This document shows, piece by piece, positions 17,869 through 27,705 of a stretch of 64,000 bases of DNA. This DNA comes from Catenulispora pinistramenti (GTDB lineage: Bacteria > Actinomycetota > Actinomycetes > Streptomycetales > Catenulisporaceae). Under the pieces are notes generated by a model. The model was given only the letters and a program-made list of their open reading frames with translations. It was not told the DNA's origin and did not search any database. Numbering within the stretch: position 1 is the first letter of the stretch; every line of letters begins with the position of its first letter. A program made the translations under genes and the position numbers. The stretch covers positions 1-64,000 of the forward strand of contig NZ_JAAFYZ010000025.1 of NCBI RefSeq assembly GCF_018274385.1, given 5' to 3'.

Positions 17869-19844
17869 CAGGCTTCCATCCCTTCCGCAGAGCCCCGGCG
17901 GGCTGCGGCGCGGCGGTCGACGATCGTCTGGCGGATGCCCGGCGACTTCTTGACGCCCAGGCGGTTGGGGTCCAGGCCGGACCACGGGTGTCCGTCGTTG
18001 AAGAACTTGCGGCGGGCCAGCAGCGTGACGATCGGCTTGGTGAAGGTGAACACCACCACGATGTCCAGCAGCGTGGTCAGGCCGAGGGTGAACGCGAAGC
18101 CCTTCACGGTGCCGACCGAGACCTCGTACAGGACGAAGGCGGCCAGGAAGGACACGAAGTCCGAGGAGATGATCGTCCGGCGGGCCCGGACCCAGCCGTG
18201 GTCCACGGCGGTTCGCAGGGTTCTGCCTTCCCGCACCTCGTCGCGGAGCCGTTCGAAGAAGATGACGAACGAGTCCGCGGTGATGCCGATCGCGACCACC
18301 AGACCTGCGACACCGGCCAGCGAGAGCCGGAAGCTGATCGCCGAGCCCAGCAGGCTGACCAGGGAGTAGGTCAAGATGGCGGAGATCACCAGCGAGGACA
18401 CCGCGACGATCGACAGACCGCGGTAGTACGCGATCAGGTACAGGATCACCAGCACCATGCCGATGCCGCCGGCCACCAGACCCGCGGCCAGCTGGTTACC
18501 GGCCAGCGAGGCCGAGATCTGCGAGACGTTGCCCTGGTCGAAGGTGATCGGCAGCGAGCCGTACTTCAGCACGTTGGCCAGGTCCTGGGCCTGCTTCTGG
18601 GTGAAGGTGCCGGTGATCCGGGCGTTGCCGTCGGTGATCGGCTGCTGCACGGTGGCCGCGCTGTAGACGGTGCCGTCCAGGTCCACGGCGAACTGGCCGC
18701 CGTTGCCGTTCAGCTCGGTGGTGACCCGGCCGAAGTCCGCGGCGCCCTTGCTGTTGAAGGACAGGTCGACTTCCCACTGGCCGGTCAGGAACGCGTTCGA
18801 ACCGCCGGCGGTGACCGCGTTGGCCGAGGCGCTGGACAGGTCCTTGCCGTCCACGTCGGCCGGCTCCAGCAGGTAGGGCTCGTGGCTGGTGAAGTCACAG
18901 CCGACCGAGAACTGGTTGGCGGCGAACATGCTGCCCAGGGTCGTCGGCGGCTTGGTGCAGTCGATGGTCTCGTACAGGTTCAGCGCCGTGGCGTTCGGCG
19001 TGCTCTCCTTCACCGTGCCGTCCGGCGCGGTGGCCGGGGCGGACGGGGACGCGCTCGGCGAGGGAGCCGGGGACGACGGGTTCGACGCGGGGGTCGAGGG
19101 CGTGGACGCCGCGCTCTTGGAGCCGCTGGCCGTGGCCGAGCTCTTGGAACTGGCGGTCGACCCGGTCGAGGAACCCGACGGGGTGTCGGAGCTGGCGACG
19201 TCGGAGTCCTTCAGACCCTGGTCGGCGACCCGGTGCTGGGTGGACGAGGAGGTGCCCGAAGGGGTGCTCGGGGTGCTCGCCTTGGACGAGGAGGGTGTCG
19301 TGGCCGAAGAGCCGCTGCTCTTGGACGACGGCGGGCTGGACTCCTTGGAGCCGGCCGAGCCGGACGGCGTGGTGGCCCCGGACGGGCTGGGCGTCGGCGA
19401 GGACGGCGTCGCGGTGGGCGGCGCCACGGTGCTCCGGGCCGGGATCCCGTACTGCGTCGGGTCGGCGACCACCACGCGGAAGTACAGCTTCGCGGTCTGG
19501 CCGAGCTGCTTGAGCAGCTCCGAGGAGTTCTTGCCGGGCAGGTCGACCTCGATCGCGTTGTTGCCCTGCTTGGTCACCTCGGCCTCGGACACACCCTGGC
19601 CGTTGACCCGGTTCCGCATGATCTGCAGCGCGGTGTCCATGTCGCCGGTCGCCGGGGCCTTGCTGCCCTGGGCGGTCATCGTCATCGTGGTGCCGCCGGC
19701 CAGGTCGATGCCGAGCTGGGGGGTCTTGTGCCCGGTGCCGATCATGGTGCCGACCAGCGCCATGATGACGGCGGCTAGCACCGTCAGGGGGGTCCAGGGG
19801 CTCGTCTTGCGGTTCCGGGACCGCGGAGCCTTCGATCCGGCCAA
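17868..19844 (-). CDS. secD: Protein translocase subunit SecD with Ser/Thr/Pro-rich insertion
   Basis: 658 residues. After the first transmembrane helix (about 17-36), LGIDLAGGTTMTMTAQG is the conserved SecD strand. GITADSFVIFFERLRDEVREG is the hallmark of the helical core. Residues about 135-275 are a Ser/Thr/Pro/Ala insertion within the extracytoplasmic P1 region, longer than in most homologues. The start is TTG at 19844 with a weak ribosome-binding site; no better in-frame start is visible. It forms the operon yajC-secD-secF, with yajC 170 bp upstream. Confidence 0.94.
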   Translation of the reverse strand: MAGSKAPRSRNRKTSPWTPLTVLAAVIMALVGTMIGTGHKTPQLGIDLAGGTTMTMTAQGSKAPATGDMDTALQIMRNRVNGQGVSEAEVTKQGNNAIEVDLPGKNSSELLKQLGQTAKLYFRVVVADPTQYGIPARSTVAPPTATPSSPTPSPSGATTPSGSAGSKESSPPSSKSSGSSATTPSSSKASTPSTPSGTSSSTQHRVADQGLKDSDVASSDTPSGSSTGSTASSKSSATASGSKSAASTPSTPASNPSSPAPSPSASPSAPATAPDGTVKESTPNATALNLYETIDCTKPPTTLGSMFAANQFSVGCDFTSHEPYLLEPADVDGKDLSSASANAVTAGGSNAFLTGQWEVDLSFNSKGAADFGRVTTELNGNGGQFAVDLDGTVYSAATVQQPITDGNARITGTFTQKQAQDLANVLKYGSLPITFDQGNVSQISASLAGNQLAAGLVAGGIGMVLVILYLIAYYRGLSIVAVSSLVISAILTYSLVSLLGSAISFRLSLAGVAGLVVAIGITADSFVIFFERLRDEVREGRTLRTAVDHGWVRARRTIISSDFVSFLAAFVLYEVSVGTVKGFAFTLGLTTLLDIVVVFTFTKPIVTLLARRKFFNDGHPWSGLDPNRLGVKKSPGIRQTIVDRRAAARRGSAEGMEA

Positions 19845-20014
19845 GGGATTCGTCCGTCTCTTCGTGTCGTGTCGTGTCCGGCGCCGGCGCGTCGGTCACA
19901 CCCCACGCCGCCCCGCCGCCGGGACCGGTAGTACACGGTCCGTGGCGGCGGTGCGACCTTACAGGTTTTCGGTGAGGAAACCTTTTCCGTTGCCGAGCCT
20001 TTTCGCGACAGCGG

Positions 20015-20512
20015 TCACGACTTCGCCGGCTCGGCGTCCTTGACCTCCCCAGCCGGCTTGAGGTCGGTGGCCTCATCAGCGGTCTCGTCAGCGGTCTGGT
20101 CGGACTCGGCCGGGACGGAGTCCTGGGCCTGGGCCGGCACCGCGTCCTGGACGGAGTGCTTCTCAGCCGCCGGGGCGTCGCCGATGCCGCCGGGGGTCGG
20201 CGCGTCCTCAGCCGACTCGGCGTCCTCGGCGCTGTCCTGCGCGACGTCCTCGTCCTCGAGGATGACGCCGACGATCGCGGGCTTGCCGAACTTGATACGC
20301 GTACCCGGGGTGGTCTCCACGATGGCCCAGTCGTCACCGACCTCGACGATGGTGCCCATGATCTGGGCCGTGGTCCGCACGTAGGCACCGGGCTGAAGGT
20401 GCTGCTGCATGTCGGACTGCTGCGATCGCGCCCGCTTCTGCGGCCGGATCATCATGAAGTAGAACATGGCCCCGATCAGGACGATCCAGATCAGGAAAAC
20501 AGGAGATCCCAT
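20015..20512 (-). CDS. yajC: Preprotein translocase subunit YajC
   Basis: 165 residues. A single N-terminal transmembrane helix (about 2-20, SPVFLIWIVLIGAMFYFMM) is followed by the YajC signature MIRPQKRARSQQSDMQQHL and a small beta domain (GAYVRTTAQIMGTIVEVGDDWAIVET). The last about 75 residues are acidic, Ala-rich and probably disordered. It is an accessory Sec component that binds SecDF and lies directly upstream of secD. About 295 bp separate it from ruvB, so it may have its own promoter. Confidence 0.93.
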   Translation of the reverse strand: MGSPVFLIWIVLIGAMFYFMMIRPQKRARSQQSDMQQHLQPGAYVRTTAQIMGTIVEVGDDWAIVETTPGTRIKFGKPAIVGVILEDEDVAQDSAEDAESAEDAPTPGGIGDAPAAEKHSVQDAVPAQAQDSVPAESDQTADETADEATDLKPAGEVKDAEPAKS

Positions 20513-20567
20513 AGGTGTCGCTGGTCCTTGTTGAAGACCGCCGGCGCCGGGCCGGGAGGTCGCTGAT

Positions 20568-20588
20568 GGGCGGTGGGGGGCACCGCCC
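20568..20588. other. Hairpin in the ruvB-yajC intergenic region
   Basis: A perfect 8-bp stem (GGGCGGTG with CACCGCCC) and a GGGGG loop lie 56-76 nt upstream of the yajC start. It could be part of the yajC leader or a late ruvB terminator. The rest of this 295-bp gap (20513-20807) also holds a palindrome TGATAT-GCCCG-ATATCA at 20765-20781. No gene is seen in it. Confidence 0.4.
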
Positions 20589-20807
20589 GACTCGCGGGAG
20601 TTTATGCGAGCCGATACGCCCCGAACAACGGTCTGGGGCCTTCGGCCGGTTCCCGTGACCCAACGTAGTCGAAATCATCCGGAACTTGTGAACCGCAGCG
20701 GGCCCCGAGCGCCGTAAGTCGCCTGGTGGGACTCCCGAGAACGATGTTGTCGCACCGCCTGGCGTGATATGCCCGATATCAAGCGGTAATCGGCGCGCTT
20801 CACCTGA

Positions 20808-21821
20808 TCACGGGGCGCTGAGGCCGAAATGCGCCCACGCCGCGGCGGTCGCGATACGGCCCCGCGGGGTCCGCGCGAGCAGGCCCTCGCGCACCAGGAA
20901 CGGCTCGGCCACTTCCTCGACCGTCTCGGACTCCTCCCCCACCGCCACGGCCAGGGTGGACAGCCCGACCGGGCCGCCGCCGAACAGCTTGAGCAGCGCG
21001 TGCAGCACGGCGCGGTCCAGCCGGTCCAGGCCGCGCTCGTCCACCTCGTAGACGGCCAGCGCGGCCCGCGCGATCTCCAGGTTCACCGCGCCGTCGGCTT
21101 TCACCTCGGCGTAGTCGCGCACCCGCCGCAGCAGCCGGTTCGCGATCCGCGGGGTGCCGCGCGAACGCCCGGCGATCTCCTTCGCGCCCTCGGCGTCGAT
21201 GCGCACGTTGAGCAGGCGCGCGGAGCGGTTGACGACGTACTCCAGGTCTTCGGCGGAGTAGAACTCCAGATGCGCGGTGAAGCCGAACCGGTCGCGCAGC
21301 GGCGCGGGCAGCAGGCCCGAGCGCGTGGTGGCGCCGACCAGCGTGAACGGCGGCAGCTCCAATGGAATCGCGGTCGCCCCGGGCCCCTTGCCGACGATGA
21401 CGTCGACCCGGAAGTCCTCCATCGCCATGTACAGCATCTCCTCGGCGGGCCGCGACATCCGGTGGATCTCGTCGAGGAACAACACCTCGCCCTCGGCCAG
21501 CGAGGACAGGATCGCGGCCAGGTCGCCCGCGTGCTGGATGGCCGGCCCGGACGTGATCCGGATCGGTGTCGCCATCTCATTGGCGATGATCATCGACAGC
21601 GTCGTCTTCCCCAGCCCGGGCGGCCCGGACAGCAGGATGTGATCAGGCGCCGCCTCCCGCATCCGCGCCGCGTCCAGCACCAGCGACAACTGATCGCGCA
21701 CCTTGGGCTGCCCGACGAACTCGGCCAGCCGCTTGGGCCGCAGCGCCGCCTCGGCCGCCTGCTCCTCGGCATCGCCGCTGACGGCGGTGCCGGAGACGAG
21801 GCGTTCGGTTTCCTGTTCCAC
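20808..21821 (-). CDS. ruvB: Holliday junction branch migration ATPase RuvB
   Basis: 337 residues, an AAA+ motor. [18 protein letters not shown] is the N-terminal lead, Walker A is [10 protein letters not shown], Walker B is VLFLDEIHR, and sensor 1 is [11 protein letters not shown]. The C-terminal winged helix contains [17 protein letters not shown]. The hexamer drives branch migration of Holliday junctions with RuvA. It follows ruvA in the order ruvC-ruvA-ruvB, the usual actinobacterial arrangement. The start ATG at 21821 gives a slightly short N-terminus compared with some homologues. Confidence 0.97.
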   Translation of the reverse strand: MEQETERLVSGTAVSGDAEEQAAEAALRPKRLAEFVGQPKVRDQLSLVLDAARMREAAPDHILLSGPPGLGKTTLSMIIANEMATPIRITSGPAIQHAGDLAAILSSLAEGEVLFLDEIHRMSRPAEEMLYMAMEDFRVDVIVGKGPGATAIPLELPPFTLVGATTRSGLLPAPLRDRFGFTAHLEFYSAEDLEYVVNRSARLLNVRIDAEGAKEIAGRSRGTPRIANRLLRRVRDYAEVKADGAVNLEIARAALAVYEVDERGLDRLDRAVLHALLKLFGGGPVGLSTLAVAVGEESETVEEVAEPFLVREGLLARTPRGRIATAAAWAHFGLSAP

Positions 21822-21909
21822 GGCGGCGGTTCTCCTGGGGGTGTGCTCGGGACGGACTCGGGGTCCATCGTGTCAGGGGGCTCCGACTGAAGCGATGGCC
21901 GACCCCCGG

Positions 21910-22536
21910 CTACTTCTTCATCGTCCGCAAAGCAGCCTTCAACAACGGCCCCAGCTGAACCGTCTGCCCGGCCGCCTCCTGCTCCGCGGCCAGCGGGCTG
22001 ACCGCGGTGACCGCGTCATCGGCCTCCCGCGCCGACCAGCCCAGGCCGGTCAGCGCCTCGAGCAGTTGAACGCGCCACGAGCCCAGGCCGGCGCGGCTCC
22101 AGCCGTTGTGCGTCTGGCCCGGGACGGCGCCGGTGGGCGGGCCGAGGCGTTCCTTGAGTTCCAGGAGCAGGCGCTGGGCGCCCTTCTTGCCGATGCCCGG
22201 GACCTGGGTCAGGGCTGCCTCGTCACCGGTCATGAAGATGGTGCGCAGGGTGTCGGGCGAGTGCACCGAGAGCATGGCCTGGGCCACCTTCGGGCCGATG
22301 CCGCTGGCGGTCTGCAAGAGTTCGAAGGTGGCGCGCTCGTCGTCGGTGGCGAAGCCGTAGAGGGTCAGTGAGTCCTCGCGGACCACCAGGGCGGTGAAGA
22401 GTTTCGCCTTCTCCCCGACGGTGAGGGCGGCCAGCGTGCCGGGGCCGCAGTGCACGAGCATGCCCACGCCGCCGACCTCGACCACCGCGCCGGTCGGGGT
22501 CACCGCGGCCACCGGGCCGGATACGAAGGCGATCAC
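21910..22536 (-). CDS. ruvA: Holliday junction branch migration protein RuvA
   Basis: 208 residues. The N-terminal OB domain (MIAFVSGPVAAVTPTGAVVEVGG) is followed by helix-hairpin-helix motifs (LLQTASGIGPKVAQAMLS and LTQVPGIGKKGAQRLLLELK) and the small C-terminal domain III (ALTGLGWSAREADDAV) that contacts RuvB. It binds four-way junctions as a tetramer. The start is GTG at 22536, preceded by GAGGAG. Confidence 0.96.
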   Translation of the reverse strand: MIAFVSGPVAAVTPTGAVVEVGGVGMLVHCGPGTLAALTVGEKAKLFTALVVREDSLTLYGFATDDERATFELLQTASGIGPKVAQAMLSVHSPDTLRTIFMTGDEAALTQVPGIGKKGAQRLLLELKERLGPPTGAVPGQTHNGWSRAGLGSWRVQLLEALTGLGWSAREADDAVTAVSPLAAEQEAAGQTVQLGPLLKAALRTMKK

Positions 22537-22558
22537 GCGCCACTCCTCACTGCTGTGC

Positions 22559-22592
22559 TCATGACTGTGCTGTCCTCATGTCTGTGCTGTCC
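22559..22592. repeat. Tandem 17-bp duplication in the ruvA leader
   Basis: TCATGACTGTGCTGTCC (22559-22575) is followed directly by TCATGTCTGTGCTGTCC (22576-22592), one mismatch in 17. A weaker third copy lies nearer the ruvA start. It falls in the 84-bp ruvC-ruvA spacer. Confidence 0.85.
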
Positions 22593-22620
22593 TGGTGAAA
22601 GGGGCTCACCGGAAAGCGGC

Positions 22621-23133
22621 TCACCGCTGCTTCGCGATCGCCGCGGCCAGCCGGTTCTGCGCGGTCCCGCGCCAGATGTGGCAGATGGCCAGGGCCGCGG
22701 CGTCGGCGGCGTCGGCCGGCTTGGGCGGCCCGGCCAGCCGCAGCACCCGCGCCACCATGGCCGCCACCTGGTCCTTGTCGGCCCGCCCGGATCCGCTGAT
22801 CGCCGCCTTGACCTCGCTCGGCGTGTGCAGCGCGACCGGCAGTCCGTGCCGGGCGGCCACCAGCATCGCCACCGCGCTGGCCTGCGCGGTGCCCATCACG
22901 GTCCGCACGTTGTGCTGGCTGAAGACCCGCTCGACCGCGACCGCCTCCGGCCGGTGCTCGGCGAACCACTCCTCCAGCCCGGTCTCGATGGCCAGCAGCC
23001 GGCGCGAGAGGTCCATGTCCGCCGGGGTGCGGATCACGCCGACCCCGACCAGCGTCAGCGGCCGCCCGGGCGTGCCCTCGACCACGCCCACGCCGCACCG
23101 CGTCAGTCCCGGATCGACCCCCAGCACCCGCAC
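22621..23133 (-). CDS. ruvC: Holliday junction resolvase RuvC
   Basis: 170 residues, an RNase H-fold endonuclease that cuts Holliday junctions symmetrically. Active-site acidic residues appear in [16 protein letters not shown] (Asp7), [14 protein letters not shown] (Glu), and near the end in [15 protein letters not shown] (Asp pair). The start is GTG at 23133. It is the first gene of the ruvC-ruvA-ruvB operon; the upstream yebC ends before a hairpin at 23209-23244. Confidence 0.96.
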   Translation of the reverse strand: MRVLGVDPGLTRCGVGVVEGTPGRPLTLVGVGVIRTPADMDLSRRLLAIETGLEEWFAEHRPEAVAVERVFSQHNVRTVMGTAQASAVAMLVAARHGLPVALHTPSEVKAAISGSGRADKDQVAAMVARVLRLAGPPKPADAADAAALAICHIWRGTAQNRLAAAIAKQR

Positions 23134-23208
23134 GCGCGACCGACCTCCGTTGCGACAAACAGCAGTTCTCTTTTGGAGGGAAGCCTAGCGGCGCGGACGG
23201 ACACAGCG

Positions 23209-23244
23209 ACGGAGCCGGGCCGCCATCCGCGTGCCCGGCTCCGT
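23209..23244 (-). terminator. Hairpin between yebC and ruvC
   Basis: A perfect 12-bp stem (ACGGAGCCGGGC with GCCCGGCTCCGT) and 12-nt loop lie 16 bp past the yebC stop. They separate the pdxS-pdxT-yebC unit from the ruv operon. Confidence 0.75.
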
Positions 23245-23259
23245 GGGAGAGCGCGCCTG

Positions 23260-24015
23260 TCAGGCGTCGATCTTCTCCATGACGTCGTCGGAGACGTCGA
23301 AGTTGGCGTAGACGTTCTGCACGTCGTCGCTGTCCTCCAGGGCCTCGATGAGGCGGAACACCTTGCGCGCGCCGTCCTCGTCCAGCTCCACCTGCACCGA
23401 CGGCAGGAAGGAGGACTCGGCCGACTCGTAGTCGATGTCCGCTCCCTGGAGCGCGGTGCGCACCGGGATCAGGTCGGCGGCCTCGCTGACCACCTCGAAG
23501 GCCTCACCGAGGTCGTTGACCTCCTCGGCGCCGGCCTCCAGCACCGCCAGCAGGACGTCGTCCTCGGTCAGGCTGCCGGACTTGGGGACGATCACGACAC
23601 CCTTGCGGGTGAACATGTACGACACCGAGCCCGGGTCGGCCATCGAGCCGCCGTTGCGGGTCATGGCCACCCGCACCTCGGAGGCGGCGCGGTTACGGTT
23701 GTCGGTCAGGCACTCGATCAGGACCGCCACGCCGTTCGGGGCGTAGCCCTCGTACATGATGGTCTGCCAGTCGGCGCCGCCGGCCTCCGCGCCGGACCCG
23801 CGCTTGACCGCGCGGTCGATGTTGTCGGCCGGGACCGAGTTCTTCTTGGCCTTCTGGACCGCGTCGAAGAGCGTGGGGTTACCCGTCACATCTCCGCCGC
23901 CGGTCTTGGCGGCGACTTCGATGTTCTTGATCAGCCGGGCGAACAGCTTGCCGCGCTTGGCGTCGATGACCGCCTTCTTGTGCTTGGTGGTCGCCCATTT
24001 GGAGTGGCCGGACAT
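23260..24015 (-). CDS. YebC/PmpR family protein
   Basis: 251 residues, full-length for the family. It begins [20 protein letters not shown], followed by [40 protein letters not shown] and the C-terminal [18 protein letters not shown], all strong signatures. Members have been described as DNA-binding regulators (PmpR) and, more recently, as translation factors relieving ribosome stalling at proline runs; sequence does not decide between these. It lies between pdxT (28 bp upstream) and a terminator before ruvC. Confidence 0.95.
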   Translation of the reverse strand: MSGHSKWATTKHKKAVIDAKRGKLFARLIKNIEVAAKTGGGDVTGNPTLFDAVQKAKKNSVPADNIDRAVKRGSGAEAGGADWQTIMYEGYAPNGVAVLIECLTDNRNRAASEVRVAMTRNGGSMADPGSVSYMFTRKGVVIVPKSGSLTEDDVLLAVLEAGAEEVNDLGEAFEVVSEAADLIPVRTALQGADIDYESAESSFLPSVQVELDEDGARKVFRLIEALEDSDDVQNVYANFDVSDDVMEKIDA

Positions 24016-24043
24016 TACCCCTGCTCCCTAACTACGAATTCAT

Positions 24044-24658
24044 TCAGGCCGAGCCGCGGTCGGTCACCATCGCCACGAAAAACTCGTGGACCCGGCGGTC
24101 CGCGGTCAGCTCCGGATGGAAGGACGTCGCCAGCAGGTTTCCCTGCCGGACCGCGACGATCCTACCGATTGCCGGGCCACTCGTGACGCGAGCCAGCACC
24201 TCGACACCGTCCTGGACGCTCTCCACCCAGGGCGCGCGGATGAAGACACCGGCCAATTCGCCGATGCCGTCGAAGGCGATCGGCTCCTCGAAGGACTCCG
24301 TCTGTCGCCCGAAAGCGTTACGCCGCACCGTGATCGGCAGCCCGCCGAAGGTCTCCTGACCGGCGGCGGCGTCGGTGATCCGGTCGGCCAGCATGATCAT
24401 CCCGGCGCAGGTGCCGAAGGCCGGCATCCCGTCGGCGATCCGCTTGCGCACCGGCTCGAACATCTCGGCCGTGGTGGCGAGCTTCCACATCGTGGTGGAC
24501 TCCCCGCCCGGCACGATCAGCGCGTCGACCGCCTGCAGGTCGTCCGGGCGGCGCACCAGCGCGCTGCGGGCGCCGATCGCCTTCAGGGCCGCGACGTGCT
24601 CGCGGAAGTCGCCTTGCAGCGCGAGCACGCCGATCATCGGGTCAGCCGTGGTCGCCAT
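24044..24658 (-). CDS. pdxT: Pyridoxal 5'-phosphate synthase glutaminase subunit PdxT
   Basis: 204 residues, a class I glutaminase that supplies ammonia to Pdx[14 protein letters not shown] is the N-terminal motif, [14 protein letters not shown] the oxyanion strand, [10 protein letters not shown] carries the nucleophile Cys, and [18 protein letters not shown] carries the His-x-Glu pair. It starts 3 bp after the pdxS stop, so subunit synthesis is coupled. Confidence 0.96.
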   Translation of the reverse strand: MATTADPMIGVLALQGDFREHVAALKAIGARSALVRRPDDLQAVDALIVPGGESTTMWKLATTAEMFEPVRKRIADGMPAFGTCAGMIMLADRITDAAAGQETFGGLPITVRRNAFGRQTESFEEPIAFDGIGELAGVFIRAPWVESVQDGVEVLARVTSGPAIGRIVAVRQGNLLATSFHPELTADRRVHEFFVAMVTDRGSA

Positions 24659-24661
24659 GCA

Positions 24662-25585
<924 letters not shown>

Positions 25586-25790
25586 AAGGGAAGGTGGATT
25601 AAATAACTGCCGGATGAGCGGACTGCCTCCGGAGCACCATCCTAGAGCGCGCGCAAGTGTGATCCACCTGACAATCTGGCCAGGTCAGGATGCGAGAGTG
25701 GACGGTGAGGCGGCTTGCGTCGGCTGGGACTCGTCAGAACCGCAGGTCTGTGACGGTCCTTACACCGGCTGTGCCCCTTACCGCCTGACG

Positions 25791-26333
25791 CTACCCGGCG
25801 GCCATTCCGCGCAAGCCGACCGGTTCCTCGTCGTCCATCTCGAACTGGTCCGGGAACGGCGCGTGCCCGGCCAGCCGGAACCACCGCACCAGCCGCTGCC
25901 GCCGCAGCACCCACGTGACGCGCACGGCGTCGTTGTAGAAGTGCCGCGACAGCTGCACCCGCCGACAGGCCGAGTCCAGCTCGACCAGCAGCGCGCCCCC
26001 GCCCGGCCGCTCCCTGAGCGCCAGGCTCTCCTTGGGGTCGTCGAAGACGTCGCGCAGCACCCGGGTCAGGTTCGTCTCCGCGAGGTCGCGGCTGTCCGCG
26101 GCGGCGTCGCGCGCGGTGTGCGCGGCGTCGTCGAGCAGGATCGACGCGGCCGGGTCCAGCAGGCGCGAGGCCGCCAGGTCCAGCGACACCGAGGCCCGCC
26201 GCACGAGCTGCGCGTCGAGCGCGGCCCAGGCCGCGTCGCGCCGGGTGTGCAGACGGTCCAGCCGGTTGGCGGTCCAGCTGAGGTAGAGGCCGATGAGCAG
26301 GACGACCGCTGCGGCGTAGACGAGGACGGACAC
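25791..26333 (-). CDS. LemA-like membrane-anchored protein
   Basis: 180 residues. One N-terminal transmembrane helix (about 2-20, VLVYAAAVVLLIGLYLSW) precedes a helical region, RRDAAWAALDAQLVRRASVSLDLA, and a C-terminal FYNDAVRVTWVLRRQRLVRW. The same order of elements (AW-x-x-LD-x-QL-x-RR and YN-x-x-V) occurs in LemA proteins, though identity looks modest. It sits between pdxS and the CGNR gene, in the same strand order as a comparable small membrane protein in Streptomyces (from memory). The function is unknown. Confidence 0.6.
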   Translation of the reverse strand: MSVLVYAAAVVLLIGLYLSWTANRLDRLHTRRDAAWAALDAQLVRRASVSLDLAASRLLDPAASILLDDAAHTARDAAADSRDLAETNLTRVLRDVFDDPKESLALRERPGGGALLVELDSACRRVQLSRHFYNDAVRVTWVLRRQRLVRWFRLAGHAPFPDQFEMDDEEPVGLRGMAAG

Positions 26334-26374
26334 GGTTGGTCAGCCTAGTGGGCCGGGGGCGGTCTGGGCCTCAC

Positions 26375-26884
26375 TCAGTCCTGCGTAGCCCGCGCTCGAT
26401 AGGCCGCGACGGTCGTCCGGCTCGCGCAGGCGTTGCCGCAGAAGCGCCGCGTACGGTTCCGGGACTGGTCCACGAAGTAGTTCCCGCACCCCGCCGCGGC
26501 GCAGCGGCCCAGGGTCACCGCCGGATCGCCGGCCGCGACCAGTGCGAGCTTCGCCGCGATGAGCTGGCCCAGCCAGCGTTCGGCGGGAGTGCCGTCGCGG
26601 CTGAAGTGGATGTGGAGGACGCCGTCGTGGTCGGACAGGTGCATCTCCGGCGGGTAGTCGCGCAGGAGGCGGTGGACCGCGTCGGGGGCGTCGCCGTCGA
26701 CAAGCTGGGCAAGTGCCGTGGACACCAGCTCGGGGAGACCGCCGTAGGTGCCGTCGGGCGGCGGGACGACCTCGTGTTCGCCGAAGAACGCCGCGACCAG
26801 TTCGCCGTCCAGGTCCAGCGTGGCGGTGTTGGCCAGCTCGACCGCGAGTCGGGTCACGTTTCCTATGTAGTCACCGTATTGCAC
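26375..26884 (-). CDS. CGNR zinc-finger (ABATE/DUF1470-type) protein
   Basis: 169 residues if started at the GTG at 26884. The N-terminal part (LAVELANTATLDLDG and WLGQLIAAKLALVA) resembles the ABATE/DUF1470 stress-linked domain. The C-terminal zinc ribbon RCAAAGCGNYFVD...RRFCGNACASRTTVAAYR gives four cysteines and the CGN-R motif, a putative DNA-binding finger. An ATG at 26938 would overlap the divergent gene's start and is less likely. It is probably a transcription regulator; a role on the divergent 26922 gene is inferred from shared repeats in the promoter. Confidence 0.82.
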   Translation of the reverse strand: MQYGDYIGNVTRLAVELANTATLDLDGELVAAFFGEHEVVPPPDGTYGGLPELVSTALAQLVDGDAPDAVHRLLRDYPPEMHLSDHDGVLHIHFSRDGTPAERWLGQLIAAKLALVAAGDPAVTLGRCAAAGCGNYFVDQSRNRTRRFCGNACASRTTVAAYRARATQD

Positions 26885-26946
26885 TTGACCGCCTACATCG
26901 CCGATTCCTACTGTAGGCCCCATGATAGCTGACACCACCTACATAG
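26863..26946. promoter_or_regulatory. Cluster of TACATAG-type repeats across a divergent promoter
   Basis: Four related elements occur in 84 bp: CTATGTAG (26863), CCTACAT (26892), the palindrome CCTACTGTAGG (26907-26917) and CCTACATAG (26938). Two lie just inside the coding starts of the divergent genes, only 37 bp apart, implying leaderless or very short leaders. Operator function is inferred. Confidence 0.5.
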
Positions 26947-27647
26947 CCCGGCGCTTGTGGCTGCTCGGAGAGTGGGAGGCGGCGCTCGCCGCGCTGGCTC
27001 CCGACACCGAGTCGGAGTTGCGCGCCGAGATAGCCGTGGAACGCTGGTTCTTCCAGATGGCCGGGCACGACGAGGCCGAGCAGGCTGTCGCAGCCCTCGA
27101 CCCCGCCTCGCCGACGGCCCAGGTACTGCGGGCGCGCCTGGCCTACAGCCGCCTGCTGTTCCGTCGCGACCCGCGTCCCGAGGACCGCGCCGACGCCGAG
27201 GCCGGATTCCGGAACGCGGTACGGGACGGCGACGAGGCCACGCGCGGCTGGGCCGAGTTCCACTGGGGATGCCTGCTCGACAACGTCGACGAGGACGCGG
27301 GCGGCGCGGTCCCGCACTTCGAGACGGCGCTCGAAGTCGGGGTGAAGGAGCGGGACGCGCTCCTGGAGTCCATCTGCGTCCGCCACCTGTCCGCGCACCG
27401 CGAGCCCGCGGAGGGTGTCCGGATGCTGCGACGCTCGCTCCACCTGCGCGCGGCGCTCGGCGCCCGGGCGCTGACCCTCGCGGCCCAGGCCGCGCTGGCC
27501 TCCGCGCTGCCCGAGGACGATCCCGAGCGCGCCGACCTGGTCGACACCTACAGCGTCGGGGCCGAGGAACTGCGGATCCGCTGGCTGCTCGGTGGTGCGA
27601 CCGGCGACGCCGGCGACTTCGAAGCCTTCGAAGACTTCGAGGACTGA
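26922..27647 (+). CDS. Helical-repeat (TPR-like) protein of unknown function
   Basis: 241 residues. It is Ala/Leu/Glu/Arg-rich with paired helices such as RRLWLLGEWEAALAALAPD, AEAGFRNAVRDGDEATRGWAEFHWG and GAVPHFETALEVGVKERDALL, the pattern of degenerate tetratricopeptide units. The tail is acidic (DFEAFEDFED). There is no signal or membrane segment. It is divergent from the CGNR gene with a 37-bp gap, suggesting shared control. No specific family is recognised. Confidence 0.6.
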   Translation: MIADTTYIARRLWLLGEWEAALAALAPDTESELRAEIAVERWFFQMAGHDEAEQAVAALDPASPTAQVLRARLAYSRLLFRRDPRPEDRADAEAGFRNAVRDGDEATRGWAEFHWGCLLDNVDEDAGGAVPHFETALEVGVKERDALLESICVRHLSAHREPAEGVRMLRRSLHLRAALGARALTLAAQAALASALPEDDPERADLVDTYSVGAEELRIRWLLGGATGDAGDFEAFEDFED

Positions 27648-27662
27648 ATCAAGGGGCGAAAA

Positions 27663-27687
27663 CGGCCCGGGTGGACCACCCGGGCCG
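27663..27687. terminator. Palindromic hairpin between convergent genes
   Basis: A perfect 10-bp stem with a 5-nt loop (CGGCCCGGGT-GGACC-ACCCGGGCCG) lies 15 bp past the TPR-like gene and just before the pimA stop from the other side. It can terminate both. Confidence 0.8.
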
Positions 27688-27705
27688 CGCGAGGGCCGTG
27701 AAGCC

